From NCBI GenBank assembly GCA_022968985.1, contig JALJPK010000022.1:1-48141 (forward strand): a stretch of DNA of 48,141 bases, read 5' to 3'. Origin of the DNA: Pseudomonadales bacterium (GTDB taxonomy: Bacteria; Pseudomonadota; Gammaproteobacteria; Pseudomonadales; Natronospirillaceae). Below the pieces are notes generated by a model. The model was given only the letters and a program-made list of their open reading frames with translations. It was not told the DNA's origin and ran no database searches. Made by a program: the position numbers and the translations under genes. Positions 1-8,160 of this stretch are shown here, piece by piece. How positions within the stretch are numbered: position 1 is the first letter of the stretch; each line of letters opens with the position of its first letter.

Positions 1-92
1 GGCTTATCAGTTGTAATGATGCCTGAAGTTTTGTCCCCAGTTGGGTCAAGAGTTGGGTCAAAAGTTTGCGCTGACGGATTTTTTTCGCTCAT
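1..92 (-). CDS. lipA: Lipoyl synthase, N-terminal fragment (cut by window edge)
   Basis: About 30 codons are visible, starting at an ATG at 92-90 on the minus strand and running off the left edge without a stop. The peptide begins MSEKNPSAQTFDPT and is a variable, hydrophilic leader; the radical-SAM cysteines would lie outside the window. The call rests mainly on position: in gammaproteobacteria lipA commonly lies downstream of ybeD and lipB on the same strand, which is the arrangement here, 47 nt after lipB. LipA inserts sulfur into octanoyl groups delivered by LipB. Without the core domain the identity is an inference from context. Confidence 0.55.
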   Translation of the reverse strand, partial: MSEKNPSAQTFDPTLDPTGDKTSGIITTDK

Positions 93-139
93 AAGTTTAT
101 CCACATTTTTTGATCTGGTGATCAATAAAAATCATACAA

Positions 140-784
140 TTATACAATTTGCACTGGTAATGCCAGCAGTTGACAAAACTGCTCAAGCCATTGCATTTGT
201 ACATTTGAAAGCTCAACCTGTTCACACAGATCGGCCATTTGAGTCATTTCTAACCCTTGATATCCACAAGGGTTAATTCGGTTAAAAGGCGACAAGTCCA
301 TGTCTACATTTAGACCAAGGCCATGATAAGAACGGCCTTTTTTTATTCGTAAGCCCAGTGATGCGACTTTTTTTTCATCCACATACACACCTGGTGCATC
401 GGCCTTGGCATAGGCTTTAATTTCATAACGCGCCAAGGTTTGGATTAATGAATTTTCTAAAGCGGTGACTAATTGACGTACCCCAATTTTACGGCGTTTG
501 ATGTCGAGCATCACATACGCCACAAATTGTCCGGGGCCGTGATACGTAACTTGGCCACCACGATCAACCTGAATCACCTCAATGTCACCCGGCGCTAATA
601 AATGCTCAGCTTTACCGGCTTGGCCTTGAGTGAATACGGGTTTGTGTTCTAATAACCAAATTTGATCTTGACTGTTTTCGTCGCGATTAATAGTAAACGA
701 CTGCATCGCTTCAAACGTGGGCTGATACGCAACCAAGCCCAAGTTCTTAACTAACACCGCTTCAGTTAAATCAATATCGTTCAA
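140..784 (-). CDS. lipB: Octanoyl-[acyl carrier protein]:protein N-octanoyltransferase LipB
   Basis: Moves the octanoyl group from acyl carrier protein to lipoyl domains of 2-oxoacid dehydrogenases and the glycine cleavage H protein, the first step of lipoate synthesis in the cytosol. The 214 residues match the family length. Visible hallmarks are [12 protein letters not shown], the lysine segment [11 protein letters not shown] and the catalytic cysteine in [10 protein letters not shown]. The start used is a TTG just 1 nt after the ybeD stop; an in-frame GTG nine codons later is possible, but alignment from memory with E. coli LipB (ILVRQLGL against AVLVKNLGL) favours the longer form. Tight spacing suggests translational coupling to ybeD. 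Confidence 0.95.
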   Translation of the reverse strand: MNDIDLTEAVLVKNLGLVAYQPTFEAMQSFTINRDENSQDQIWLLEHKPVFTQGQAGKAEHLLAPGDIEVIQVDRGGQVTYHGPGQFVAYVMLDIKRRKIGVRQLVTALENSLIQTLARYEIKAYAKADAPGVYVDEKKVASLGLRIKKGRSYHGLGLNVDMDLSPFNRINPCGYQGLEMTQMADLCEQVELSNVQMQWLEQFCQLLALPVQIV

Positions 785-785
785 G

Positions 786-1076
786 TTACAGCACCATCTT
801 CACACGTGTGTCTTTTTTGAGTGCGTTAAAGATATCTTTTAACTGGGGCTCACCCGTAGCGGTAATAAAAACCGACACCGAGGTAAAGGTGCCTTTTTTG
901 CTTTTGTTTTCTTTGGTTAATTTGTCATCTAATTCAGGTGCAAACTCTTTAATTGTTTTTGTAACAAAATCAGCAAAATCAGGTGTATTTACACCCATTG
1001 TTTTGATCACATAGTTCTCACAAGGAAACTCAATTTTAGGGGCGTCTTTGTGGTCTTCAGATTTTATAACTTTCAT
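786..1076 (-). CDS. ybeD: YbeD / UPF0250 (DUF493) protein
   Basis: A 96-residue protein of the DUF493 family, a small ferredoxin-like alpha-beta fold found between dacA and lipB in many gammaproteobacteria. The sequence shows the family's N-terminal [12 protein letters not shown] segment, the central KGTFTSVSV strand and the C-terminal RVKMVL ending. Its molecular role is not established; regulatory ACT-like ligand binding has been suggested for the fold. It lies 28 nt after dacA and 1 nt before lipB, so the three genes probably form one transcript. Confidence 0.9.
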   Translation of the reverse strand: MKVIKSEDHKDAPKIEFPCENYVIKTMGVNTPDFADFVTKTIKEFAPELDDKLTKENKSKKGTFTSVSVFITATGEPQLKDIFNALKKDTRVKMVL

Positions 1077-1104
1077 AATGTCTCTATTAATGTGCTGGGT
1101 CTAA

Positions 1105-2259
1105 TTAGTTAAAAAGGCCAAAAAAGAATATTTTGAAACCGTCCCATAAACGTTTAAAGAAACCCGCTTCTGGAACATTATCAAGGGCAACAACCGATTG
1201 CTCATGTACTACCTTGCCTTCAAGTGTAATGGTTAACTTACCCAAAACTTCACCCTTAAGTATTGGGGCTGTTAAGGTAGGATCAATCACTAATTGAATT
1301 TCGTGTAATGAACTTGTGCCTTTTTGAATGGTTTTATTAATAGGTTCTAATAAACCAATGTTTACGCTTTCGCTGGTGCCTTTCCACACACGCGCATTAT
1401 GTAACGCTTCGTAACTTGCTACTAAAGTTGCGCTTTCAAAAAAGCTAAACCCATAATTTAATAATTTTTTAGACTCGCTCGAACGTGCTGAAGACGATTT
1501 AGTACCCATTACAACCGAGATAAAACGAGTATCTTTCTTTTTGGCCGATGCCACTAAACAATAACCGGCTTCTTCGGTATGACCTGTTTTTAAACCATCC
1601 ACTGACGGATCGTCACGTAATAATGAGTTGCGATTAGGTTGTTTGATGCCGTTATATTCAAACGACTCTTCAGCGTAAAGTTTATACAGTTGTGGGTCGT
1701 GATAGATAATTGCACGGGCTAAAAGCGCTAAATCGTTAGCAGTAGACAAATGGCCTTCAGCAGGCCAACCCGTTGAATTTTTAAACGTAGTATTTTGCAT
1801 ACCTAATTGCGCGGCGTATTGATTCATTAACTGAGCAAATACATCTTCGTCGCCTGCAATGTGTTCAGCCATAGCAATCGACGCATCGTTACCTGATTGA
1901 ATAATGATACCGCGAAGTAGATCTTCAATAGTTACCTTAGTATTCCACTCGACCCACATTTTAGAGCCTTGTTTACGCCAAGCTTTTTCAGAAATCAAAA
2001 CTTCGTCAGATAACTGCAAGTTACCCGATTTTAACTGAACTTCAGCGATATAAGCCGTCATCATTTTAGTTAACGAAGCAGGTGGTAATTGTTCGTCGGC
2101 ATTATGTTGCACAATAATCTCGCCAGTGTTGGCGTCCATTAGCACATAAGAGGTGGCAGCTAACTGAGGTGGCGCGGGTAAAAGTGGAATCTGCGCATGT
2201 AACAAACTAGACAATACTACCAAGCTAAAAACAGCGAAACGGGCAAACAAAGCGGACAT
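1105..2259 (-). CDS. dacA: D-alanyl-D-alanine carboxypeptidase (PBP5/6 type)
   Basis: Removes the terminal D-alanine from peptidoglycan pentapeptides in the periplasm, limiting cross-linking. The serine DD-peptidase motifs are all present: S62-L-T-K65, S122-G-N124 and K224-T-G226. A signal peptide (residues 1-22, ending LLHAQ) precedes the transpeptidase domain, a beta-rich PBP5 C-terminal domain follows from about residue 270, and an amphipathic tail (GFFKRLWDGFKIFFFGLF) fits the usual membrane anchor. The frame opens at 2319, but the ATG at 2259 has a strong AGGTAGGATT upstream and gives a normal signal peptide, so it was chosen (384 residues). Confidence 0.95.
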   Translation of the reverse strand: MSALFARFAVFSLVVLSSLLHAQIPLLPAPPQLAATSYVLMDANTGEIIVQHNADEQLPPASLTKMMTAYIAEVQLKSGNLQLSDEVLISEKAWRKQGSKMWVEWNTKVTIEDLLRGIIIQSGNDASIAMAEHIAGDEDVFAQLMNQYAAQLGMQNTTFKNSTGWPAEGHLSTANDLALLARAIIYHDPQLYKLYAEESFEYNGIKQPNRNSLLRDDPSVDGLKTGHTEEAGYCLVASAKKKDTRFISVVMGTKSSSARSSESKKLLNYGFSFFESATLVASYEALHNARVWKGTSESVNIGLLEPINKTIQKGTSSLHEIQLVIDPTLTAPILKGEVLGKLTITLEGKVVHEQSVVALDNVPEAGFFKRLWDGFKIFFFGLFN

Positions 2260-2802
2260 AATCCTACCTAAAAGTAATTGGTTAAAAAGAAGGGGGAATG
2301 ATAACAAGAATTGGTTCACAATTTAAGCAGAAAAGGCAAATGAAGGCTTTAGTAGTGAAGCAATTTGTTTTTGCTCGGTAAGTTGGTGAATTGATAGTGG
2401 TTTGACTTGTATCGTTTTTTTTTGTAAAAGAACTAGGGTGGGGTTTTAAAGTGGATGTTCATTATTGGTCTCTTTATTTTTGGTCGTTCATTTTGGCTAT
2501 GTTTTAAATTTGTGTTGCAGTAGTTGTAACTAGTTGAATTCAAACAATATTAGGTTTTAAACATGATATTACTCGTAAACCGATACATAGCTTGTAATGG
2601 GGTACCGATACAGCAAAAAATAATTAGGTGATTTTTAGCTGCAACAACAATTTAAAACATAGCTTTATTTATTTTTATATCCATGAATACAAGCTTTTAT
2701 CTGCTCAAAATTGGAATTTCCTTTTGGCTGCTTTTGTGCTTTTGTGCATTTTGGATGTAGCGTTGATATTTATATCAAAAAGGAAAAAGGATGTTCATAT
2801 AG

Positions 2803-2880
2803 GTCTTCTATTTATGTCTTCTATTTATGTCTTCTATTTATGTCTTCTATTTATGTCTTCTATTTATGTCTTCTATTTAG
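2803..2880. repeat. Six-copy 13-bp tandem repeat
   Basis: Six head-to-tail copies of gtcttctatttat, identical except for the last base of copy 6 (g instead of t). It sits in the 0.7-kb gap between the dacA and acylphosphatase 5' ends. The period is not a multiple of three, so the short open frames that cross it shift frame between copies and are not credible genes. The rest of 2320-3018 shows no gene. Confidence 0.9.
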
Positions 2881-3018
2881 GTCTTATTTTTATGTCGTTT
2901 ATTTGAAATGCAGAATAACAGGTACAACCTGTGGTTACTCATTTAATCTGAGTTAAATGTGAACACACCTTCAGCTATAATTAATTACTAATCTATCTAT
3001 TTATTTGTTGAGTCCAAA

Positions 3019-3285
3019 ATGAAAAATATCCAAGTTATTATCAGTGGAAAAGTGCAGGGTGTGTGGTTTCGTCAATCTACCATGGAATGTGCTTTGAGTT
3101 TGGGGTTAGTGGGGTATGCGCATAATCTAAGTAATGCTACGGTTAAAGTGCAAGCCTGTGGCAAACAAAAGGATATAAATAGTTTAATTGAGTTTTTGCG
3201 ACAAGGGCCTGATTTGGCACGAGTCGATAATATTGTGGTTCAGGATTGTAATGAACCAGTGCCTTTGGATTTTTCAGTGGGCTGA
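3019..3285 (+). CDS. Acylphosphatase
   Basis: Hydrolyses acyl phosphates such as acetyl- or carbamoyl-phosphate; a small cytosolic ferredoxin-like fold. The 88 residues match the family length (about 90). The active-site loop GKVQGVWFR supplies the phosphate-binding arginine R18, and asparagine N36 occupies the catalytic position, although the surrounding motif is GYAHN rather than the usual GWVRN. No clear Shine-Dalgarno sequence precedes the ATG. It appears monocistronic. Equivalent to E. coli YccX by family. Confidence 0.9.
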   Translation: MKNIQVIISGKVQGVWFRQSTMECALSLGLVGYAHNLSNATVKVQACGKQKDINSLIEFLRQGPDLARVDNIVVQDCNEPVPLDFSVG

Positions 3286-3844
3286 AACGCGAATTAAATC
3301 TGTAATAAAAAAATAATTTTGTAATGAAAAAAGTGAACAAAAATCCGCTGAACTTAGTTTTATTGCAGAATCAGATCCCACCTAAATATTCAGTATTTGA
3401 GTTCGGATCTTATAAATCCAAATCCAAAAAGCTAAACAAATTAATCTTGTTATCGAACCAAATATCATCATCTTAAATAGACAATGTATTAGCAATTTAA
3501 ATCTAGAATTTTTACCTGATTAGTTATAAGTTAAATAATAAATAGTCTAATACCGAAATATACTAGAATGCCACACAATGTTACGAATAAGCTTATTATT
3601 AGGGCTATACTGTATTTGGAATTTTTACAGTTCTACAGTTCTACAGTTTTAATAACAAAAGTTAAAAATCAAATTACATAACTAATAGTTTTAGGTAAAG
3701 GTAAAAAATCAAAAACATATCCGAAAATTTAACGAATTATTAAGTATGATGTTATGTAAGTAATTCACAGTAAAATTAATATAAATTCAATTTATTATAA
3801 GGGTTTTCAATTTAACTAAATCTAATTAAATTATGAGGTGTTTT
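3286..3844. other. AT-rich intergenic region
   Basis: Very AT-rich, with stops in all frames and no credible gene. It contains three short direct copies of ttctacag near 3620-3650. The promoter of the following ABM-domain gene is presumably in its right part, but no clear -35/-10 pair can be assigned. Confidence 0.6.
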
Positions 3845-4135
3845 ATGAGTATTCGTGTACAGTTAGATGCCAATGCCAAACCAGAATGTGTTGCTGAATT
3901 AAGTGGCGCTATTGCAGAAATGTTTCCAGAAACAAGAAAATACGACGGTAATATTGATATCAATGCCTTTCTTAGTGAAGATGGCCATAGCTTTAGTTTC
4001 GTTGAAACTTGGGAAACAAAAGCACAATATGAAACGTATTTAGCTTGGCGAGAAGAAACAGGTACGATGGCTAAATTAGGTGCATTATTACAAGAACCAC
4101 CCACTATAAAATTTTATAATGCGGTGCAGGCGTAA
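3845..4135 (+). CDS. ABM-fold (antibiotic biosynthesis monooxygenase-like) protein
   Basis: A 96-residue dimeric alpha-beta barrel protein of the ABM / YgiN type. Features are an N-terminal strand (SIRVQLDA), a helix rich in acidic residues, the strand SFSFVETWETKAQYETYLAWREE, which is the family signature (WET..A.y..h...), and the C-terminal strand TIKFYNAV. Members act as cofactor-free quinol monooxygenases or are of unknown role, so the substrate is open. The start at 3845 was chosen over an ATG at 3833 because GAGGTG at 3835-3840 is well spaced for it. A terminator follows at 4216. Confidence 0.75.
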   Translation: MSIRVQLDANAKPECVAELSGAIAEMFPETRKYDGNIDINAFLSEDGHSFSFVETWETKAQYETYLAWREETGTMAKLGALLQEPPTIKFYNAVQA

Positions 4136-4215
4136 AATTTAAAACAAAATCAAAAGGTAGAAGGGTCAAAAAGGTAATAGATGTTAAAAACAACTAATAA
4201 TGACAGCAAAAAAAT

Positions 4216-4249
4216 AAAGGTCGATTCTAAAAAGTCGGCCTTTTTATTT
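4216..4249 (+). terminator. Intrinsic terminator of the ABM gene
   Basis: Hairpin aaaggtcga / tcggccttt with one G-T pair and a 10-nt loop, followed by a T-rich run. It lies about 80 nt after the ABM-domain stop codon. Confidence 0.75.
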
Positions 4250-4317
4250 CTCCAAAAAATAAAGGCTAGAAAATATTAATAAAGTTTAGGGGGAGAGTTA
4301 TTAAACAATAAATAGTT

Positions 4318-4358
4318 AATAAACAATAAACAATAAACAATAAACAATAAACAATAAA
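4318..4358. repeat. 7-bp tandem repeat (aataaac)
   Basis: Five exact copies of aataaac and a partial sixth, with degenerate relatives just upstream (4300-4317). It lies in the gene-free stretch 4250-4621, in which nothing else can be assigned. Confidence 0.85.
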
Positions 4359-4621
4359 AATACATTACTACAAACCTTAAAAAAACCGTACAAATTTATA
4401 ATTGTTCAATTGAAAAAAAGAGGATGTCCTTTTTGGTCTGTTTTTGCTCTATCTATTTTGGTAACAGACACTTAAATATTTCGGACTAAAAACTCTTTGT
4501 GTCTATATATAATTTTTTATGACGCGGGATCTAAGAGTGTTTTAATTAAAGATTTATTAAAGACTCTTGAGATGCCCCTTTTGGCTCCCCCGAAGGTAAA
4601 GTTACAGCTTTAATTTACCCA

Positions 4622-4840
4622 TCAGCCACAACCCACAACCCACCACAACATAACCGTAAGCAACACATAGGAAATTATAGGCACGATGCTGGCCACCGAG
4701 ATCAGCGTCACCCAAACATGTTGATCACTTATGTTTTCAGCCACCCAAGGTGGAATAAAATACACCAGCGGCAGTAGCGCCACAAAGGTGAATGCGGCCA
4801 TAACATGTTTGTTAGGGGGGCTATTGTTTACTTGTCTCAT
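4622..4840 (-). CDS. Small two-pass membrane protein, unknown function
   Basis: A 72-residue protein with two hydrophobic segments (about residues 12-34 and 42-68) separated by a short loop, WVAENISDQHVW. No family was recognised. Support for its being a real gene comes from a good AGGAG eight bases before the ATG and the coherent membrane topology. It lies 47 nt downstream of the pirin gene on the same strand and could be co-transcribed with it. Confidence 0.6.
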   Translation of the reverse strand: MRQVNNSPPNKHVMAAFTFVALLPLVYFIPPWVAENISDQHVWVTLISVASIVPIISYVLLTVMLWWVVGCG

Positions 4841-4887
4841 GGCTCTGCTCCTGCTGATTAATATTTAGTCATTTGAATTAAGTTAGG

Positions 4888-5565
4888 TTAGCTTAAGTAA
4901 ATTAAAATAAGCTGACTGTCTTTTTGGGCCACAAATTCGACCCCACTGTCACTGCGTACCAGAGTACGACCATTAACTTGCTCACCATTGATGGTGCCCT
5001 TGCCTCGGGTCAGATAAGCCATGACTTGGCCTGCTTGTTTAATGGTTTGCCCTGCTCTGGGGTTGGCCACATCAATGTTGGTGCTACTGTAAAAAGTGTT
5101 TTCCTGCCCCTTTGGGCCACCGTAAATATGGGTAACTTTCCCAGGCTTGGGTTCATACATTTTGTAGCCCGCGGCCTCGCCTGCTTCATCTGGCAATACC
5201 CATAATTGAATCATGTTATTTTGTTTGTCATCGGGATTAATCTCGTTGTGTCTAAAACCTTGTGCACCAGCGCGTTGCACCTGAGCCGCCCCGGACTGCA
5301 GACTTTGGCCGTGCTCTAAAGATCCAGCATGGCTTACTCGGCCATCTACCATCACAGATATCACGTCTATCTCTTTGTGACTATGCATGCCGGTTTCACC
5401 CTTGGGTAAAAAGTTAGCATCGGCAAGGTAGACAAAATTGCCTAAACCGTTAAATGCCTCAGGATTTTTGGAAGCACCAAAGACTCTTTGGTCCATAACA
5501 AAACGGCGCTCAATAAGCCCGGCAAAACCACCTTGAGTTAGGTTTTCAAATTTTAAAATTTCCAT
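4888..5565 (-). CDS. Pirin family protein (YhaK-like)
   Basis: A 225-residue bicupin. The N-terminal cupin carries the pirin metal-site pattern: H61-x-H63 in GETGMHSHKEIDVIS, and H106 and E108 in GFRHNEIN. Some pirins have quercetin dioxygenase activity and E. coli YhaK is a redox-sensitive relative; the substrate here is unknown. The gene is divergent from a LysR regulator with 110 nt between starts, the same arrangement as yhaK/yhaJ in E. coli, suggesting that the regulator controls it. No signal peptide is seen, so it is cytosolic. Confidence 0.9.
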   Translation of the reverse strand: MEILKFENLTQGGFAGLIERRFVMDQRVFGASKNPEAFNGLGNFVYLADANFLPKGETGMHSHKEIDVISVMVDGRVSHAGSLEHGQSLQSGAAQVQRAGAQGFRHNEINPDDKQNNMIQLWVLPDEAGEAAGYKMYEPKPGKVTHIYGGPKGQENTFYSSTNIDVANPRAGQTIKQAGQVMAYLTRGKGTINGEQVNGRTLVRSDSGVEFVAQKDSQLILIYLS

Positions 5566-5636
5566 GTGACACTCCTGCTTATCTGTGTGTTTGATTGATT
5601 TGAGACTAGTATAATTGTAACCTTAAAATTGATAAA

Positions 5637-5650
5637 TACTCGTTTGAGTA
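5637..5650. promoter_or_regulatory. Candidate LysR operator between pirin gene and LysR gene
   Basis: Inverted repeat tactc-gttt-gagta lies 26 nt before the LysR start, inside the divergent promoter region. Short dyads of this size are typical LysR binding sites. Assignment is by position and symmetry only. Confidence 0.4.
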
Positions 5651-5675
5651 ACTTAATATTCTACCTGGAGTAACA

Positions 5676-6569
5676 ATGCCCGATCTTAATGACATGATGG
5701 TTTTTCGTACTGTGGTGGAGCAGGGCAGTTTTACCAAGGCTGCTAATAGTATAGGCCTGCCCAAGTCTAATATCAGCCGCAAGGTGAGCCGTTTAGAGGA
5801 ACAGCTTGGGGTTTTACTGTTGCAACGCACCACGCGATCGTTACGCCTTAGCGAAATTGGTCAGATATATTACGAACATTGTGTGCGTATTTATGAAGAA
5901 ATGACCAACGCCCAGGGCTGTGTAGAAGCCATGGCGGCGGTGCCTAAGGGCTGGATTAAAATGTGCGCCTCGGTGACTGTAGGCCAAGCCTTGCTGGCGA
6001 CACGTTTGCCAGAGTTTTATAAGGCTTTTCCACAGGTGAAAGTGGACTTAAAGTTAAGTAATCAACGTATCGATCTCATTGAAGAAGGTTTTGATTTGGC
6101 CATTCGGGTGGGGCCATCACCGGATTCAAACTTAATTTCCAAAAGACTGTGTTCGGTGAATTTACACTTATATGCCAGTAATGAATATTTAACCAAATAT
6201 CAGGCCAAAAAAACCTTAAAAATCCCCGCGGATTTGAGCCAACATAACTGTTTATTTATGAGTGCCTCGGCACAAAAACAGCGCTGGCAGTTAACCGTAG
6301 ACAAGCAAAAAAGATACGTGGATATCAATGCTACATTTATTAGCGACGACTTTAATGTGTTACTTCAAATGGCAGTAGATCATATGGGTATTGCCCTTTT
6401 GCCCGATTATTTATGTGAAAAGCAACTAAAAGAAAAGAAACTGGTGCGAGTATTAAATGAATGTGTGGCCAACTCTTTGGATATTTATGCTGTGTATGCC
6501 AGCCGCAAAGGGGTGACACCCAAACTACGAGTGCTGCTGGATTACCTAGGGGACAGCTTTGATTCTTAA
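5676..6569 (+). CDS. LysR family regulator (divergent to pirin gene)
   Basis: A 297-residue LysR-type regulator. Residues 1-60 form the winged helix-turn-helix (FRTVVEQGSFTKAANSIGLPKSNISRKVSRLEEQLGVLLLQRTTR), followed by a linker helix and a periplasmic-binding-like effector domain from about residue 90 (LDLAIRVG-type core, DLAIRVGPSPDSNLISKRL). TGGAG lies seven bases before the ATG. It belongs to the CrgA/DhaR-like subgroup whose members often sense electrophiles or aromatic compounds; the effector is not known here. Confidence 0.9.
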   Translation: MPDLNDMMVFRTVVEQGSFTKAANSIGLPKSNISRKVSRLEEQLGVLLLQRTTRSLRLSEIGQIYYEHCVRIYEEMTNAQGCVEAMAAVPKGWIKMCASVTVGQALLATRLPEFYKAFPQVKVDLKLSNQRIDLIEEGFDLAIRVGPSPDSNLISKRLCSVNLHLYASNEYLTKYQAKKTLKIPADLSQHNCLFMSASAQKQRWQLTVDKQKRYVDINATFISDDFNVLLQMAVDHMGIALLPDYLCEKQLKEKKLVRVLNECVANSLDIYAVYASRKGVTPKLRVLLDYLGDSFDS

Positions 6570-6577
6570 AATGAACA

Positions 6578-6606
6578 ATAAAAAAGGGGCAGAACATTCT
6601 GCCCCT
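6578..6606 (-). terminator. Intrinsic terminator reading the minus strand
   Basis: Perfect nine-base stem aggggcaga-acat-tctgcccct at 6585-6606. The T run is on the minus strand (an A run on the plus strand at 6580-6585), so it ends transcription coming from the decayed hydrolase gene at 6630-7165, not from the LysR gene. Confidence 0.8.
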
Positions 6607-6629
6607 GTCTAAGTGCTGATTATTTTTGG

Positions 6630-7165
6630 TTATTTTTGGTTATTTATATAACTCTGGTAAACGTAGCCGTAAGCTGTGTGCTCACCCAAAACTGCACCTA
6701 ATTCTTGACCTTTCGGGCTGCGCCAGTCATCCATAATCTCAGCCAAAACAGAGGCCCAAGTCACTACCTTGACTCCGGCCTGAGTCATGCGATGGATGAG
6801 TGCCGGCTTCACGGCTAACTCCACACTTAGTATCCGAGGCCCAAGTCACCACCTTAACAACTGGTCTAAGACATGCGATGAATAAATGCAGGCTTCACGG
6901 CTAACTCCACACTTAGTATCCGAAGCCCAAGTCACCACCTTAACAACTGGTCTAATACATGCGATGGGTGAATGCTGGCTTCACGGCTAACTCCACACTT
7001 AGTATCCGAGGCCCAAGTCACTACCTTAACAACTGGTCTAAGACATGCGATGGATAGCTGCTTCACGACTGACTTCATCCCAAGTACCCGAGGCATCTAT
7101 CACCGCATAGACATCGTAACCCTCAGCTACCGCTGAGATGGCTGGGAACATCAGGCTGGACTATA
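6630..7165 (-). pseudogene. Decayed YcaC-like isochorismatase-family hydrolase
   Basis: The minus strand encodes a recognisable C-terminal part of a YcaC-type cysteine hydrolase: first PAISAVAEGYDVYAVIDASG near 7080-7160, and last IHRMTQAGVKVVTWASVLAE into the normal ending YQSYINNQK and a stop at 6630. Between them lie four copies of one segment (GTGAAGC boxes at + positions 6806, 6892, 6978 and 7060), with spacings of 86, 86 and 82 bp. Because 86 is not divisible by three, stop codons appear. The N-terminal half with the catalytic Asp, Lys and Cys is missing. The 64-codon open stretch at the 3' end alone is not a functional gene. A good terminator remains downstream. Confidence 0.85.
6750..7095. 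repeat. 86-bp tandem duplication inside the hydrolase pseudogene
   Basis: About four copies in direct order; the two inner copies are nearly identical, while the outer ones keep the ancestral coding sequence at one end each. The unit covers the segment from the aspartate-rich DASGTWDEVS region to VTWAS. It explains the loss of frame. Confidence 0.85.
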
Positions 7166-7212
7166 CTGCTTGTTAGATTTTTTATTTCTTATTAATATTG
7201 GAATTTACCACA

Positions 7213-7746
7213 ATGAAAATTATCGCTTTTGCTGCCACCAACCACAGAAAATCCATCAACAGAGAACTGGTGGAATATGCCGCCAGTTTATTCAAAAAAT
7301 GTCAGGGGGAAATATTAGATTTAAACGATTACGAGTTACCTTTATACGGCCAAGCTAAAGAAGATGAAATTGGCCACCCACAGCTGGCAAAAGACTTTTT
7401 AGCAAAAATTGCTAGCTGTAACGGCATTATCATCTCCTTTGCCGAACACAACGGTTCATATACAGTGGCCTATAAAAATATATTCGACTGGTGCTCGCGT
7501 ATCGAACCTAAAGTATTTCAAAATAAAAGCATGGTGTTATTAGCCACTTCTCCTGGCCCCGGCGGTGGCTCCAATGTTTTAGCAGCGGCGGTACAATCTG
7601 CACCACATTTTAATGGTGTGGTAAAAGCCAGCTTATCGATTCCAAGTTTTTTCGATACGTTTGATAGAGAGAAAAAACAGTTAAAACATGAAGAACTAAA
7701 TGAACAGTTTGTGGATGCCATCGGTCATTTGGATCATTTGAAATAA
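7213..7746 (+). CDS. NADPH-dependent FMN reductase family protein
   Basis: A 177-residue flavodoxin-like oxidoreductase. Visible family features are the N-terminal phosphate loop region KIIAFAATNHRKSINRELVEYA, the central SFAEHNGSYTVAYKNIFDW segment that replaces the usual P-x-Y-N-x-S-x-P-g-x-L-K-N-x-i-D-W motif, and the LLATSPGPGGG glycine-rich loop. Such enzymes reduce flavins, quinones or chromate using NAD(P)H in the cytosol. The ATG at 7213 was chosen over the TTG at 7198. Convergent with azoR across a hairpin-rich spacer. Confidence 0.88.
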   Translation: MKIIAFAATNHRKSINRELVEYAASLFKKCQGEILDLNDYELPLYGQAKEDEIGHPQLAKDFLAKIASCNGIIISFAEHNGSYTVAYKNIFDWCSRIEPKVFQNKSMVLLATSPGPGGGSNVLAAAVQSAPHFNGVVKASLSIPSFFDTFDREKKQLKHEELNEQFVDAIGHLDHLK

Positions 7747-7839
7747 TATTTAGGTTGAGTAATATATTGGGTAAGTCGAACGCCGTTACCTGCAATATAT
7801 CTAGCAGGTTGTTGTTAAAGGTTCTTACCTGACTTAGGA

Positions 7840-8160
7840 ACTACTCATTTAACTAGATAAACGCTTTGTACAATTTCTGCACAAGACAAGTCGCTTACAC
7901 GGATGTAAGTGCTTAGTTTTTGTCTGGAACAAAAAAACTGAATCCTTCCTCCTTAAGTTTAATTAATCGAAATGATGATTAATTAAACGCTTGGTGCTAT
8001 TACTTCGGAAGACAAGTAATTCTTGAAATAGAAGTCGCTTTGGACGAAAGAATTAAACTTAAAGAGTGCGACTGAACATGTCAGGTGGGTTTCCCACCGC
8101 CAGCATGTTCACAAAGCCTTTAAGTCAGACATGGATGTCTGGCTTAAACTTAAAGAGAAC
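7840..8160. repeat. Hairpin mosaic, copy 1 (between convergent genes)
   Basis: Fills the gap between the FMN reductase and azoR 3' ends. Visible parts include: cttaca-cgga-tgtaag (about 7893-7908); an 11-base stem tttaattaatc with its complement (7958-7989); a box reading cggaagacaagtaattcttg; the stem ggtggg-ttt-cccacc (8084-8098) enclosed by gaacatg/catgttc; and aagtcagac-atggat-gtctggctt (8122-8145). The same modules recur at 9850-10655 with different stem sequences. The last hairpin lies inside the azoR reading frame. Confidence 0.85.

Noticed and set aside
2628-2956. Two short frames with repeated VFYLCLLFMSSI-like words
   Set aside because: Created by the 13-bp tandem repeat; no start signal and no domain.
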